Shown piece after piece: positions 53,154-61,879 of a stretch of 64,000 nucleotides of DNA. How positions within the stretch are numbered: position 1 is the first letter of the stretch; the number at the start of each line of letters is the position of its first letter. Origin of the DNA: an uncultured Paraprevotella sp. (lineage in GTDB: Bacteria; Bacteroidota; Bacteroidia; Bacteroidales; Bacteroidaceae); NCBI GenBank assembly GCA_947177395.1, contig CAMWUI010000008.1, forward strand, positions 1 to 64,000. Reading direction: 5' to 3'. The notes below the pieces were generated by a model. That model had not been told where the DNA came from and made no database searches. It saw only the letters and a list, made by a program, of their open reading frames with translations. Both the position numbers and the translations under genes were made by a program.

Positions 53154-54215
53154 ATGGACAAGATGAAAAAGAACTTTCGGGCAGCGTGTCTGTTGTTTTC
53201 CCTTTTGTGTACGTTGGTTTCCTGCAGGGAATCGTTTATGAAACCGGCTTCAAGCGGCCGGCCCTATGAAATGCTGGTTGTGGTGGATGATTCTCTGTGG
53301 CAGCGTCCTGCCGGCCGGGCTTTGTTCGATGTCCTGGATACGGATGTACCCGGGTTGCCGCAACCGGAACGTTATTTCCGTCTTTCCCAGACTTCTCCGG
53401 AACGTTTCAATCAGATACTGAATATATTCCGGAATATCATTGTTGTTAAGATAGACAAGAATCAATATACGCGGACCAAGATGCGCTTTTCGCGTGACGA
53501 GTATGCGCAGCCTCAGATTATTCTGTCTATTCAGAGTCCCAGCGAGGAGGATTTTGCCGCCTATATAAAAGAGCATGGAGATATGATACTTGAGTTCTTC
53601 CATAAAGTGGAGATGAACCGTCTGGGCAAACAGCTAAAGACAGAGCATTCGACGGTCGTAAAGGAGATGGCGGCGGATATGTTTGACTGCAACTGGCTGG
53701 TGCCGAAAGAAATAGTGAATTATAAAAAAGGAAAGGATTTCTTTTGGGCTGCTTCGGGCTCCGCTTCAGTAATGTCCAATGTCTGCATGTACGCTTATCC
53801 TTATGAAGGCCCCGAGACCTTTACGAAAGAATATGTGCTGACGAAGCGGGATTCCTTCATGAAAGCCAACATTCCCGGTTCCAAGCCTACGATGTATATG
53901 GCTACGGACACGCTCTGTACGTTTGTGAAACCGATTATGGTCAAAGGGCAGTTCGCGCTGGAGACCAGAGGACTCTGGCAAATGGAAAACGATGCGATGG
54001 GCGGCCCTTTTGTAAGTCTTTCGCGGGTGGACACGCTGAATAATCGTGTAATAGTGGTGGAGGGATTCCTGTACTCTCCCGAAAAAATGAACCGTGGTAT
54101 GATACGGCGCCTGGAGGGCTCTCTCTATACGTTGAATCTGCCGTCGGAACAGACGCAGGATATAGAATTGGGAATACCGGAGATAGAGGTTGTTGCTTCA
54201 AAAGAAACAAAATAA
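53154..54215 (+). CDS. DUF4837 lipoprotein
   Basis: The 353-residue lipoprotein has a lipobox VSC near residue 24, followed by GRPYEMLVVVDDSLW, the typical DUF4837 opening. Further conserved-looking segments are FRNIIVVKIDKNQYT and LETRGLWQMENDAMGGPFVS. The family is common in Bacteroidetes and of unknown function. It is 12 bases after rlmN and 12 bases before pdxA. Confidence 0.88.
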   Translation: MDKMKKNFRAACLLFSLLCTLVSCRESFMKPASSGRPYEMLVVVDDSLWQRPAGRALFDVLDTDVPGLPQPERYFRLSQTSPERFNQILNIFRNIIVVKIDKNQYTRTKMRFSRDEYAQPQIILSIQSPSEEDFAAYIKEHGDMILEFFHKVEMNRLGKQLKTEHSTVVKEMAADMFDCNWLVPKEIVNYKKGKDFFWAASGSASVMSNVCMYAYPYEGPETFTKEYVLTKRDSFMKANIPGSKPTMYMATDTLCTFVKPIMVKGQFALETRGLWQMENDAMGGPFVSLSRVDTLNNRVIVVEGFLYSPEKMNRGMIRRLEGSLYTLNLPSEQTQDIELGIPEIEVVASKETK

Positions 54216-54227
54216 AAGAATAAAGAT

Positions 54228-55316
54228 ATGTCAGATTGTAGAAAAATAAGGGTTGGAATTACCCACGGAGATACTAATGGAGTCGGTTATGAATTGATAT
54301 TGAAAACTTTTTCCGATCCGGTAATGTTTGATTTGTGTACGCCGGTCGTATATGGCTCGCCGAAAATAGCGGCCTACCACCGGAAGGCAGTCAATGTGGA
54401 GACGAACTTTCAGACCATCGAGACGGCCAATGACGCTCAGGACGGCAAACTGAATTTAGTTACCTGTCTGGGGGATGAAGTGAAGATAGAGTTCGGAAAG
54501 TCCACGGAAGAAAGCGGTCGGGCTGCTTTCGCTTCATTGGAACAGGCTGTGAAGGACTACCGGGAGGGACTTGTCGATGTATTGGTGACGGCACCGATCA
54601 ACAAGAACAGCATCCAGAGCGAGAATTTCCGTTTTCCGGGGCATACGGAATACATTCAGGAACGAATCGGAGAAGGGGCAGAAGCTTTGATGATATTGAT
54701 GGACGGAATGCTGAGGGTGGCGTTGGTGACAACCCATTTGCCCCTGAGAGACATTGCGGGAGCGGTCACGCAGGAAAGCATAGAGCAAAAACTGCGCGTC
54801 TTCAATGCATCCCTGAAGCGTGATTTTCAGATAAGCAAGCCCCGTATTGCGGTGTTGGCTCTTAATCCTCATGCCGGGGACGGCGGTTTGCTTGGCCGGG
54901 AAGAGGAAGAGGTCATAAAACCGGCTATGAAGACGGCGGAGACAGAGAACATTCTTTGTTTCGGTCCTTTTGCTGCCGATGGATTTTTCGGTTCCCGTGC
55001 GTATGAGCGGTATGACGGTGTGCTGGCCATGTATCATGATCAGGGATTGGCTCCTTTTAAAGCGCTTGCCATGGCCGATGGCGTGAACTTTACGGCCGGT
55101 TTGCCGGTTGTGCGCACATCCCCGGCCCATGGTACGGCGTATGATTTGGCCGGTCAGGGCAAAGCCGACCCGGCTTCTTTCCGTCAGGCTGTCTATACGG
55201 CGATAGACATTTTGCGTAACCGGAGACGGTCCGATGAAGTGTCTGCCAATCCTTTGCGGAAACACTATCATGAGAAAAGGGATGATAGCGACAAGCTGAA
55301 TATGATTGAGAAATAG
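54228..55316 (+). CDS. pdxA: 4-hydroxythreonine-4-phosphate dehydrogenase
   Basis: The 362-residue enzyme oxidises 4-phosphohydroxythreonine in DXP-dependent pyridoxal phosphate synthesis. It has VGITHGDTNGVGYELI, FPGHTEYI, the metal-site His in VTTHLPLRDI, LNPHAGDGG, and MYHDQGLAPFK. Only ordinary features are seen. Its neighbours are DUF4837 and UPF0104 genes, a grouping I recall from other Bacteroides. Confidence 0.95.
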   Translation: MSDCRKIRVGITHGDTNGVGYELILKTFSDPVMFDLCTPVVYGSPKIAAYHRKAVNVETNFQTIETANDAQDGKLNLVTCLGDEVKIEFGKSTEESGRAAFASLEQAVKDYREGLVDVLVTAPINKNSIQSENFRFPGHTEYIQERIGEGAEALMILMDGMLRVALVTTHLPLRDIAGAVTQESIEQKLRVFNASLKRDFQISKPRIAVLALNPHAGDGGLLGREEEEVIKPAMKTAETENILCFGPFAADGFFGSRAYERYDGVLAMYHDQGLAPFKALAMADGVNFTAGLPVVRTSPAHGTAYDLAGQGKADPASFRQAVYTAIDILRNRRRSDEVSANPLRKHYHEKRDDSDKLNMIEK

Positions 55317-55322
55317 AGAAAG

Positions 55323-56333
55323 ATGAATCCGCGTCTCCGGAACATATTTCTGGGTATCGGGGTGTTGGCCGTCATATTGATGCTGTGTACCTTCGATATG
55401 TCCTATGCCGAGTTGTGGAGTAACATCCGCAGGGGAGGGTATTGGTTTGTAGCCGTATTGCTTCTCTGGTTTCCGATATATCTGCTCAACACGTGGGCGT
55501 GGTTTGCGATTATCAGAAACGGACAGCCGGCCCGTGTCTCTTTCTGGAGAGTATATAAGTATACGGTGTCCGGTTATGCACTGAATTATGTGACACCGGT
55601 AGGACTGCTGGGAGGGGAGCCTTATCGCATTATGGAGCTGACGCCTTATCTGGGAGCGGCCAAGGCCACTTCCTGCGTCATACTCTATGCCATGATGCAC
55701 ATTTTCTCCCATTTCTGTTTCTGGGGCTTTTCGGTGTTGCTTTATCTTGTGTTGTATGGCAAAACGATGGGAATGGGAATGGCTGTCTTGATGGGAATCT
55801 TTACAGTTTTCTGCTTGTTGGGGATTTATTTCTTTATGAAAGGCTACCGCCACGGGCTGGCATTGAAGTCTCTCGGTTACATAGGAAGTTTGCCTGCCAT
55901 CGGAGCGCGAGTCAGGCGTTTCACGGAAAAGCATCGGGAGACTCTTGTGCGGGTGGACAGCCAGATAGCCGAATTGCATGCCGGTCACAAATGCGCTTTC
56001 TATAGTTCCTTGTTTCTGGAATTTCTGGCCCGTATCGTGGGGTGTCTTGAAATTCAGTTTATTCTTTTTATATTGACGGACAATATCTCATTTTGGGATT
56101 GCGTACTGATCCAGGCGTTTACATCCCTGTTTGCCAATCTTTTTTTCTTTATTCCCATGGAGATGGGCGCACGAGAGGGAGGTTTTGCCCTGGCCGTCGG
56201 GGGGCTTGCACTGTCCGGGGCGTATGGTGTCTACACCGGACTCATCATGCGTGTGCGGGAGATTTTCTGGATTGCCGTGGGACTGGTTTTGCTGAAAGTG
56301 GGTAACAAATCCGATGCACGGTTGAACACATAA
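55323..56333 (+). CDS. UPF0104/lysylphosphatidylglycerol synthetase TM-like protein
   Basis: The 336-residue inner-membrane protein has about eight hydrophobic segments. The segment YALNYVTPVGLLGGEPYRIMEL matches the UPF0104/AglD-like family, which includes the membrane part of MprF and putative lipid flippases. It lies six bases after pdxA and is convergent with the IspD-like gene. Its proximity to a CDP-alcohol phosphotransferase gene hints at phospholipid handling but they are not co-transcribed. Confidence 0.85.
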   Translation: MNPRLRNIFLGIGVLAVILMLCTFDMSYAELWSNIRRGGYWFVAVLLLWFPIYLLNTWAWFAIIRNGQPARVSFWRVYKYTVSGYALNYVTPVGLLGGEPYRIMELTPYLGAAKATSCVILYAMMHIFSHFCFWGFSVLLYLVLYGKTMGMGMAVLMGIFTVFCLLGIYFFMKGYRHGLALKSLGYIGSLPAIGARVRRFTEKHRETLVRVDSQIAELHAGHKCAFYSSLFLEFLARIVGCLEIQFILFILTDNISFWDCVLIQAFTSLFANLFFFIPMEMGAREGGFALAVGGLALSGAYGVYTGLIMRVREIFWIAVGLVLLKVGNKSDARLNT

Positions 56334-56354
56334 ATGGCTGGCACTTATGTGTTC
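56324..56354. terminator. possible terminator between convergent genes
   Basis: GAACACATAA (56324-56333) and TTATGTGTTC (56345-56354) form a perfect 10-bp stem with an 11-base loop. The left arm contains the UPF0104 stop codon. There is no T-tract, so termination is uncertain. Confidence 0.45.
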
Positions 56355-56382
56355 GTGTCGCCTCCCCGGCTTTACAAACGTA

Positions 56383-57099
56383 TCATTGTGCGTGGTGTCG
56401 GATCAGAGCCTGATAGATTTCCACATCCTGGGGAACGGTAATCTTGAAATTGCATGTCTCTCCTCTGGATATATATAAAGTGTATAAGTTCAGTTCGGCC
56501 ATCAGGGTATACAGCGATTGGGAGCAGGTAATTCCCCTGCGGTCCGCTTCCAGAAAAGCATTCTGCAAGTCTGCTAAGGAAAATGTCTGAGGCGTCTGGG
56601 CGCGGAACAACGTTTCGCGAGGCAGAAAGCCTTCCGATTGAAGCCCGTCCGTACTCATCATATAAGCTTCTTCGCTGGGTATGGCCGCGGTGGCGTTTCC
56701 ATGACGGATGCATGTCTCCAGATTATCACTGATGACTTTCTGCGAAATCAGCGGCCTGACGGCTTCATGGGTTATTATAAAACTGTCCGGCGGCAAGCCG
56801 TCCTTTTTCAGCCCCTCTATGCCGTTTCTCAAGGATTGGAAACTGGTGTGTCCGCTTGTAAATGTTTTCTGAAATTTGGTTATATGAAACTTTTCAATCC
56901 ATTGACAGACGCAAGTCCGCCATTCGTCTGCACAGACTACGTATATGGCATCAATGTCCGGATGCAGGGAAAAGGCGCGCAACGTATGTACGATAATAGG
57001 CTCTCCCTCTATTTCCAGAAATTGCTTGGGACAGCGGCTGTGCATACGGCATCCTTGTCCTCCGGCCAATACTAAAGCAATGTGCGGCGGTCTATTCAT
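56383..57099 (-). CDS. IspD-like cytidylyltransferase
   Basis: The 238-residue protein has the nucleotidyltransferase signature LAGGQGCRMHSRCPKQFLEI at residues 9-28, THEAVRPLIS with Glu instead of the usual Asp, AQTPQTF, and FKITVPQDVEIY. It could be IspD (methylerythritol 4-phosphate cytidylyltransferase) or a TarI-like enzyme that makes another CDP-polyol. The overlap of eight bases with the CDP-alcohol phosphotransferase gene favours production of a CDP-activated donor for that enzyme. The start at 57099 is preferred to 57114. Confidence 0.75.
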   Translation of the reverse strand: MNRPPHIALVLAGGQGCRMHSRCPKQFLEIEGEPIIVHTLRAFSLHPDIDAIYVVCADEWRTCVCQWIEKFHITKFQKTFTSGHTSFQSLRNGIEGLKKDGLPPDSFIITHEAVRPLISQKVISDNLETCIRHGNATAAIPSEEAYMMSTDGLQSEGFLPRETLFRAQTPQTFSLADLQNAFLEADRRGITCSQSLYTLMAELNLYTLYISRGETCNFKITVPQDVEIYQALIRHHAQ

Positions 57100-58015
57100 G
57101 AGCCTGTATTTCATCTGTTAAACGGGCGCAGAACTGTTCATGTACGTGGCGTGTATAGAACCTCAGAGTTTCCAGTACGACAATTTCGAACACGAAGAAT
57201 ATCCACGGCATACCGACAAGCAGTGACACGAAGAGGACTCCCACCCGGGTGTCGAACGTGAGGATATTGGTATATTTCATCAGGGGCAGGCTCAGGTTGC
57301 GGAATTTTCGGCGCAGGTCCGACGGTATCTCTTTTTTGTAAGTCTGGTTGAGAATCCGGTAGAGACGCTGGAATTTAGGCGTCATGCGTTCCTGCCCCCG
57401 GGTGTAGTTTCCGTAAAAATACAGGTAAAGTTTGTGAAACCATTCGCGGCTGTTCCAGTGCAGTTCATGGTACAACTCGCGTTGCCGCGTGTAACGGTCC
57501 AGTTCGCTTCCGCTTTCTCCCATCAGGAACCATAGGTGGATGTTTCGGTAATAATCAGCCAGGGCGCATTGTTTGGCGTGGCAGTGAAATCCGCTGAAAG
57601 CGGCGATTATCCATATCCAGATACCCCATGTCTCGTGGAGGCGCAGGCAGATGAAAAAATAGATGGAGAAAAACCAGACATCTCCGGCGAATCCGTCCAG
57701 AATCCGCCCCAGCAAAGTCTTTTGCCCGGTCATACGTGCCAGTTGGCCGTCCGCACAGTCATACCAGTTGGCCCAGATGAGCAGGAACATGCCGATGAGA
57801 TTGGTCTTCCAGTCCTCCGACCGGAAAAAGAAGCCTGCCGCGGCTCCTATGATGATGGACATCAGTGTGACGGCAATGGGGTGGACATGCAATTTCTTAA
57901 ATAGCAAGGCCCATAAATAACCGGGAGTGCGGGTCACATACAATTCAAAGGCCCCTTCCGTATCTTCAGATTTCAATGTGGCTTGTACTCGCTTCTTTAA
58001 TTCTGATAAAGTCAT
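57092..58015 (-). CDS. CDP-alcohol phosphatidyltransferase family protein
   Basis: The 307-residue membrane protein has the full CDP-alcohol transferase motif in WYDCADGQLARMTGQKTLLG and the following RILDGFAGD, supplying the four Asp that bind metal and CDP. Hydrophobic helices flank it and there is a basic cytoplasmic loop in the middle. It should join a CDP-activated group with an alcohol or lipid, as in phosphatidylinositol-phosphate synthases. The start at 58015 is chosen; the frame extends upstream to 58201 but overlaps the sigma-54 regulator start. Confidence 0.88.
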   Translation of the reverse strand: MTLSELKKRVQATLKSEDTEGAFELYVTRTPGYLWALLFKKLHVHPIAVTLMSIIIGAAAGFFFRSEDWKTNLIGMFLLIWANWYDCADGQLARMTGQKTLLGRILDGFAGDVWFFSIYFFICLRLHETWGIWIWIIAAFSGFHCHAKQCALADYYRNIHLWFLMGESGSELDRYTRQRELYHELHWNSREWFHKLYLYFYGNYTRGQERMTPKFQRLYRILNQTYKKEIPSDLRRKFRNLSLPLMKYTNILTFDTRVGVLFVSLLVGMPWIFFVFEIVVLETLRFYTRHVHEQFCARLTDEIQAHE

Positions 58016-58129
58016 AACAATCTTTTTCGATACATAACCTGCCATGCGGCATAACGTATTGCAATATTCGCAAAAAAAGGTGAGATATGCAAATAGCCTT
58101 CCTAAAAACTTCAAAAAGGCCTGCCATTT

Positions 58130-58161
58130 TTGCGAGGAATCTAATTTTTTGTGTAATTTTG
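58130..58161 (+). promoter_or_regulatory. sigma-ABfr promoter for the sigma-54 regulator-lptE-secG operon
   Basis: TTG (58130-58132), 21 bases, then TAATTTTG (58154-58161). This is 30 bases before the ATG. Confidence 0.65.
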
Positions 58162-58191
58162 TCAGCAAATGATGGAAATTAAACCGACTAC

Positions 58192-59457
58192 ATGAATACA
58201 TCCGAGATACAGCTTTTGAAGAAACGATATGGAGTGGTGGGCAATTCCGAAGGACTGAACCATGCGCTGGATATTGCCTTGCAGGTTGCCAAGACCGATC
58301 TGTCCGTACTGATAACGGGAGAAAGCGGTGTGGGAAAGGAAGTCGTGCCCCGCATGATACATGATAACAGTTTGCGTAAGACGAAGAAATATTTCGCCGT
58401 CAATTGCGGATCCATACCGGAAGGAACGATTGACTCCGAGTTGTTCGGCCACGAGAAAGGAGCATTCACGGGAGCCGTAGGGGAGCGTGAGGGGTATTTC
58501 GGCGCGGCCAACGGAGGTACGCTGTTCCTGGATGAAGTAGGGGAACTGCCTCTTTCCACACAGGCCCGCCTGCTGCGCGTGCTGGAGACGGGAGAATATA
58601 TCCGGGTAGGCTCCAGCGACGTGCGGAAAACCGACGTGCGTATCGTGGCGGCAACCAATGTGAACATGGCGGAAGCCATCCGCGACGGGCGTTTTCGCGA
58701 GGACCTTTTCTATCGTCTCAATACGATACCGGTGAAGATTCCTTCTCTGCGCGAGAGGGCGGAGGACATCGTATTGCTGTTCAAGAAGTTTGCCATGGAG
58801 ACGGCGGACAAATACAATATGCCGGAGCCTGTGGAACTGACAGAGGCGGCGAAGATAAAACTGAAAAGCTACCCCTGGCCCGGTAATATCCGCCAGCTGA
58901 AGAACGTGACGGAACAGATTTCCATCCTTTCGCGGGAACGTATTATCACCCCCGACGTGTTGGCGGAGTATGTACCCGATGCCCCGGTCACCCACGACAT
59001 AGTGCCGGTTTCGTCAGGCGGTTCGTCCCACAGTTTTGAGACGGAACGTGAAATATTATATAAGATATTGTTCGATCTGCGCAATGACGTGACGGAACTG
59101 AAGAAACTGGTCAACAGCCAGCATACCGGCGGAATGAGCGGTATGCCGGCCTCTTCGGGAGGAAATGCGGAGCATCCGATGGCATATTATGCCAGTCCCG
59201 TGACATATCCGGCCGGCCGGACCATGGAACACCCGGCGGTGAACGTCACTCCGTCACCAGTGAAAAGGGTGGAAGAGGATATCCAGATGCCGGAGGAGTA
59301 TGTGGAGGAGTCGCTGGCGCTGAATGACTGGGAACGCCAGATGATTATCCGTGCCCTTGACAAGAACAAGGGGCGCAGGAAAGGGACGGCCCGCGACCTG
59401 AATATATCCGAACGTACGCTTTACCGAAAAATAAAGGAATATGGCCTGGACAAATAA
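58192..59457 (+). CDS. sigma-54-dependent transcriptional regulator (AAA+, Fis-type HTH)
   Basis: The 421-residue activator has no receiver or other sensor domain. It opens with the AAA+ core: Walker A GESGVGKE near residue 44, the sigma-54-contact GAFTGA near 90, Walker B GGTLFLDEVG near 115, and arginine-finger region FREDLFYRL. A long linker follows (270-370). The C-terminal Fis-like HTH is NKGRRKGTARDLNISERTLYR. Its constant association with lptE and secG genes in Bacteroides suggests an envelope-related regulon; no sigma-54 targets were identified here. Confidence 0.92.
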   Translation: MNTSEIQLLKKRYGVVGNSEGLNHALDIALQVAKTDLSVLITGESGVGKEVVPRMIHDNSLRKTKKYFAVNCGSIPEGTIDSELFGHEKGAFTGAVGEREGYFGAANGGTLFLDEVGELPLSTQARLLRVLETGEYIRVGSSDVRKTDVRIVAATNVNMAEAIRDGRFREDLFYRLNTIPVKIPSLRERAEDIVLLFKKFAMETADKYNMPEPVELTEAAKIKLKSYPWPGNIRQLKNVTEQISILSRERIITPDVLAEYVPDAPVTHDIVPVSSGGSSHSFETEREILYKILFDLRNDVTELKKLVNSQHTGGMSGMPASSGGNAEHPMAYYASPVTYPAGRTMEHPAVNVTPSPVKRVEEDIQMPEEYVEESLALNDWERQMIIRALDKNKGRRKGTARDLNISERTLYRKIKEYGLDK

Positions 59458-59458
59458 A

Positions 59459-59965
59459 ATGAGCCGGAGGCTGATAGCCGGGTGCGCCATGATGCTGTGT
59501 ATGATGGCCTGCACGGTCTCTTATAAATTCAACGGCGCCTCCATCGACTATACCAAGGTGAAGACGATACAGATCACTCCGTTCCCCATCCGTTCGGCCT
59601 ATGTGTACGGACCTATGCAGGCCATGTTCAACAACAAACTGACGGATATTTACGCCTCCCAGACACGTCTGCAGCAGGTGAAGCGGAACGGCGACCTGCA
59701 GTTGTCCGGCGAGATTGTGGGATATGAACAGTTTAACAAGGCGATTTCCTCGGACGGGTATTCCGCCCAGACGCAGTTGAAACTTACAGTGAATGTACGC
59801 TTCGTGAACAATGCAAATCATACGGAGGACTTTGAACGGCGTTTTTCCGCCACGTCCGAATACGATTCCTCCCAACAGCTGACGGCAGTGCAGGATGCCC
59901 TGCTCGAACAGATGATAAAGGACATCACCGACCAGATATTCAATGCAACGGTGGCGAATTGGTAA
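59459..59965 (+). CDS. lptE: LptE-family lipoprotein
   Basis: The 168-residue lipoprotein has lipobox MMAC near residue 18, followed by TVSYKFNGASIDYTKVKTIQ, the usual Bacteroidetes LptE opening. LptE plugs LptD to deliver LPS to the outer surface. The ATG at 59459 lies two bases after the regulator's stop; the earlier in-frame ATG at 59441 would overlap it. Confidence 0.88.
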   Translation: MSRRLIAGCAMMLCMMACTVSYKFNGASIDYTKVKTIQITPFPIRSAYVYGPMQAMFNNKLTDIYASQTRLQQVKRNGDLQLSGEIVGYEQFNKAISSDGYSAQTQLKLTVNVRFVNNANHTEDFERRFSATSEYDSSQQLTAVQDALLEQMIKDITDQIFNATVANW

Positions 59966-59980
59966 AAACAGAGTAACGTA

Positions 59981-60742
59981 ATGAATGGCAAAGACATAAA
60001 CCTTTTGGAATACATCCGCCATCCGGAGCGCCTGGATGCGGATTCGCTGCATCGCCTGCGTATCCTGACGGAGCGTTACCCCTATCATCAGCCGGCCCGT
60101 CTGCTGATGTTGCGCAATCTGTACCAGATGCACGATGCCTCGTTCGGTGAAGAGTTGCGCAAAGCCGCAGTCTTGGTTCCGGACCGCAAGGCTTTGTTCC
60201 AGTTGATTGAAAACTATAAATACGTCCTGCAGCCGGTGAAGAAACATGTTTCGCTGGCAGAACGGGAGACGGACGGCGAACCGGTTGACCGTACCCAGTC
60301 GCTGATAGAATCTTTCTTGTCGGAGATTCCGGAAGAGAAGGAAAAGCCGCGCCGGAAACTTACGATAGCCGATGCCACGACGGACTACATGGCCTATCTG
60401 ATGCAATGCGAGGATACGGGGGAGGAGACAACCGAGGTGCCCCGCCTGAACCGTCAGGACCTGATAGACGAATTCATCGGACAGGGTGAGCGGCGCATCG
60501 TCCTGTCGCAGGAACCGGACGAAGCCTTGCAGACGCCTCTTCTGGAAGATGTAGCCCCGGAGGATGACAGCGAGGACTATCTGACGGAAACTTTGGCCAA
60601 AATATACATAAAACAGGCCCGATATGAGAAAGCAATAGAAATTATCCGCAAGTTAAGTTTGAAATATCCAAAAAAAAACCGTTACTTTGCAGACCAAATA
60701 CGTTTCTTGGAGAAATTGATAATAAATAACAAAAATAAATAA
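59981..60742 (+). CDS. TPR-like protein between lptE and secG
   Basis: The 253-residue soluble protein has no signal peptide. Its N-terminal helical region resembles paired helices (LLEYIRHPERLDADSLHRLR, LRNLYQMHDASFGEEL). The central part is acidic and linker-like. A C-terminal TPR unit (YLTETLAKIYIKQARYEKAI) ends in LSLKYPKKNRYFADQIRFLE. This gene is found at the same place in other Bacteroides as I recall. The function is unknown. Confidence 0.8.
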   Translation: MNGKDINLLEYIRHPERLDADSLHRLRILTERYPYHQPARLLMLRNLYQMHDASFGEELRKAAVLVPDRKALFQLIENYKYVLQPVKKHVSLAERETDGEPVDRTQSLIESFLSEIPEEKEKPRRKLTIADATTDYMAYLMQCEDTGEETTEVPRLNRQDLIDEFIGQGERRIVLSQEPDEALQTPLLEDVAPEDDSEDYLTETLAKIYIKQARYEKAIEIIRKLSLKYPKKNRYFADQIRFLEKLIINNKNK

Positions 60743-60749
60743 AAGCAAA

Positions 60750-61127
60750 ATGTACACTCCTCTTGTAATTTTAATCGTGATTATCGCCGTATTGCTGTGT
60801 CTGATTGTGTTGATTCAGGAATCCAAAGGCGGCGGTCTGGCATCCAGTTTCTCTGCATCCAATCAGATTATGGGGGTCCGCAAGACTACCGACTTTATCG
60901 AAAAGGCAACGTGGGGATTGGCCATTGCCGTGGCTGTGCTCAGCATTGTTGCCGTCAAGTGTCTGCCCGAAGTGACAGACGGTTCTTCTGTCCTCATGAA
61001 GGAAGCCGTAGAGCAGAAAGCAGTCAATGCCGGTAATGTGCAGACATTCGATGCTACGCAGGCAACTCCTGCCGAGGCAACGGAAGCACCCGCCGAGGCG
61101 GCTCCTGCTGAAACTCCCGCTCAGTAA
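60750..61127 (+). CDS. secG: preprotein translocase subunit SecG
   Basis: The 125-residue protein has two membrane helices: VILIVIIAVLLCLIVLIQ, then after the conserved KGGGLASSFSASNQIMGVRKTTDF loop, WGLAIAVAVLSIVAV. The loop is the SecG signature. The C-terminal 30 residues are Ala/Glu/Pro-rich, as often seen in this phylum. It ends the operon. Confidence 0.92.
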   Translation: MYTPLVILIVIIAVLLCLIVLIQESKGGGLASSFSASNQIMGVRKTTDFIEKATWGLAIAVAVLSIVAVKCLPEVTDGSSVLMKEAVEQKAVNAGNVQTFDATQATPAEATEAPAEAAPAETPAQ

Positions 61128-61174
61128 TCGGTAAGATATTGCGGTAGCCTGCTCTTGCAGGGTTGAAAGGCATT

Positions 61175-61224
61175 ACCGTCCGGACGAATCGTATCAGAAG
61201 TTCGTCCGGACGGTTCTTTTATTT
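61175..61224 (+). terminator. terminator after secG
   Basis: ACCGTCCGGACGAA (61175-61188) and TTCGTCCGGACGGT (61201-61214) form a perfect 14-bp stem with a 12-base loop, followed by TCTTTTATTT. Confidence 0.9.
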
Positions 61225-61455
61225 CGGTTTGTCCTCATCCGGATATGGCGGGCCAGTAGAAAATCAGTGGGATAAATGTCTGTTTTTCTTTCAGTCCTTT
61301 CCTGCATCCCGGAAATTCATTTCAATCCATTCGCGATTTATTATTGCATAGCCCGGGGAATATGAATCTTGACAGAAACCGAACGAAAAAGAACGGGTTG
61401 GTAACAAGAGCCGGAAAAAGGGCTAAAAAAGGGGTGCCTGGAAAAATAAAACTTT

Positions 61456-61510
61456 CCAGTTGGAAAAATGAAATTACCCAGTTGGAAACATAAAAATACC
61501 CGTTTGGAGG
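61456..61510. repeat. three direct repeats at 22-bp spacing
   Basis: CCAGTTGGAAA occurs at 61456 and 61478, with a degenerate CCGTTTGGAGG at 61500, exactly 22 bases apart (two helical turns). The first copy lies within TTTCCAGTTGGAAA, a palindrome with a two-base centre. The 61225-61550 stretch has no convincing gene. Confidence 0.6.
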
Positions 61511-61550
61511 CTTTGGGGGATATTCCATGAAGCATTCATTTCTCTTGTTT

Positions 61551-61590
61551 TAAAAAATATATACACTCCGTTTCACATAGAGAAACGGAG
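61551..61590 (-). terminator. terminator on the minus strand
   Basis: CTCCGTTTC (61566-61574) and GAAACGGAG (61582-61590) pair perfectly. On the minus strand the stem is followed by a TATATATTTTTTAAAA run. It is about 105 bases past the HlyD remnant stop. Confidence 0.65.
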
Positions 61591-61696
61591 AAGAACGGAT
61601 ATATTATTCCGGGTAATAACATCACCCTCGTAATATATTTTAATTGTCATGAATATTCGATGCAACGGTTGCCTTCTCCGAACAGGATGACCGTGT

Positions 61697-61834
61697 CTAA
61701 TCTTTAATTTGTAGAGTTCCCGCTTCTGTCCACACGGCCCATCGGGTTGGCATCCGGCCTACGATATCCTGCACTTCCTCCGAACGGATATCTTCATCGG
61801 AAGTGCAGGGTGATAAATTTTCGTCAGTAGGCAT
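61697..61834 (-). pseudogene. HlyD-like secretion-protein N-terminal remnant
   Basis: The 45-residue frame has IRSEEVQDIVGRMPTRWAVW, which resembles the start of Bacteroidetes HlyD-family peptide-export adaptors. In the family this region is followed by a membrane helix and several hundred further residues. Here the frame ends after LQIKD without a helix. The rest of the gene is missing in the window, so it is a degenerate fragment. Confidence 0.55.
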
Positions 61835-61879
61835 TAAAAAGAGTAAAGTTTTAATTGCCAAGGATTGGACTCTATAAAA

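Noticed and set aside
54534..55988. 484-residue antisense frame spanning pdxA and UPF0104
   Set aside because: It crosses the boundary of two well-supported genes on the other strand and is Gln/His/Arg-rich like other shadows.
61768..61809. Inverted repeat CCTGCACTTCC/GGAAGTGCAGG as a terminator
   Set aside because: It lies within the HlyD remnant frame, has a 20-base loop and no T-run.
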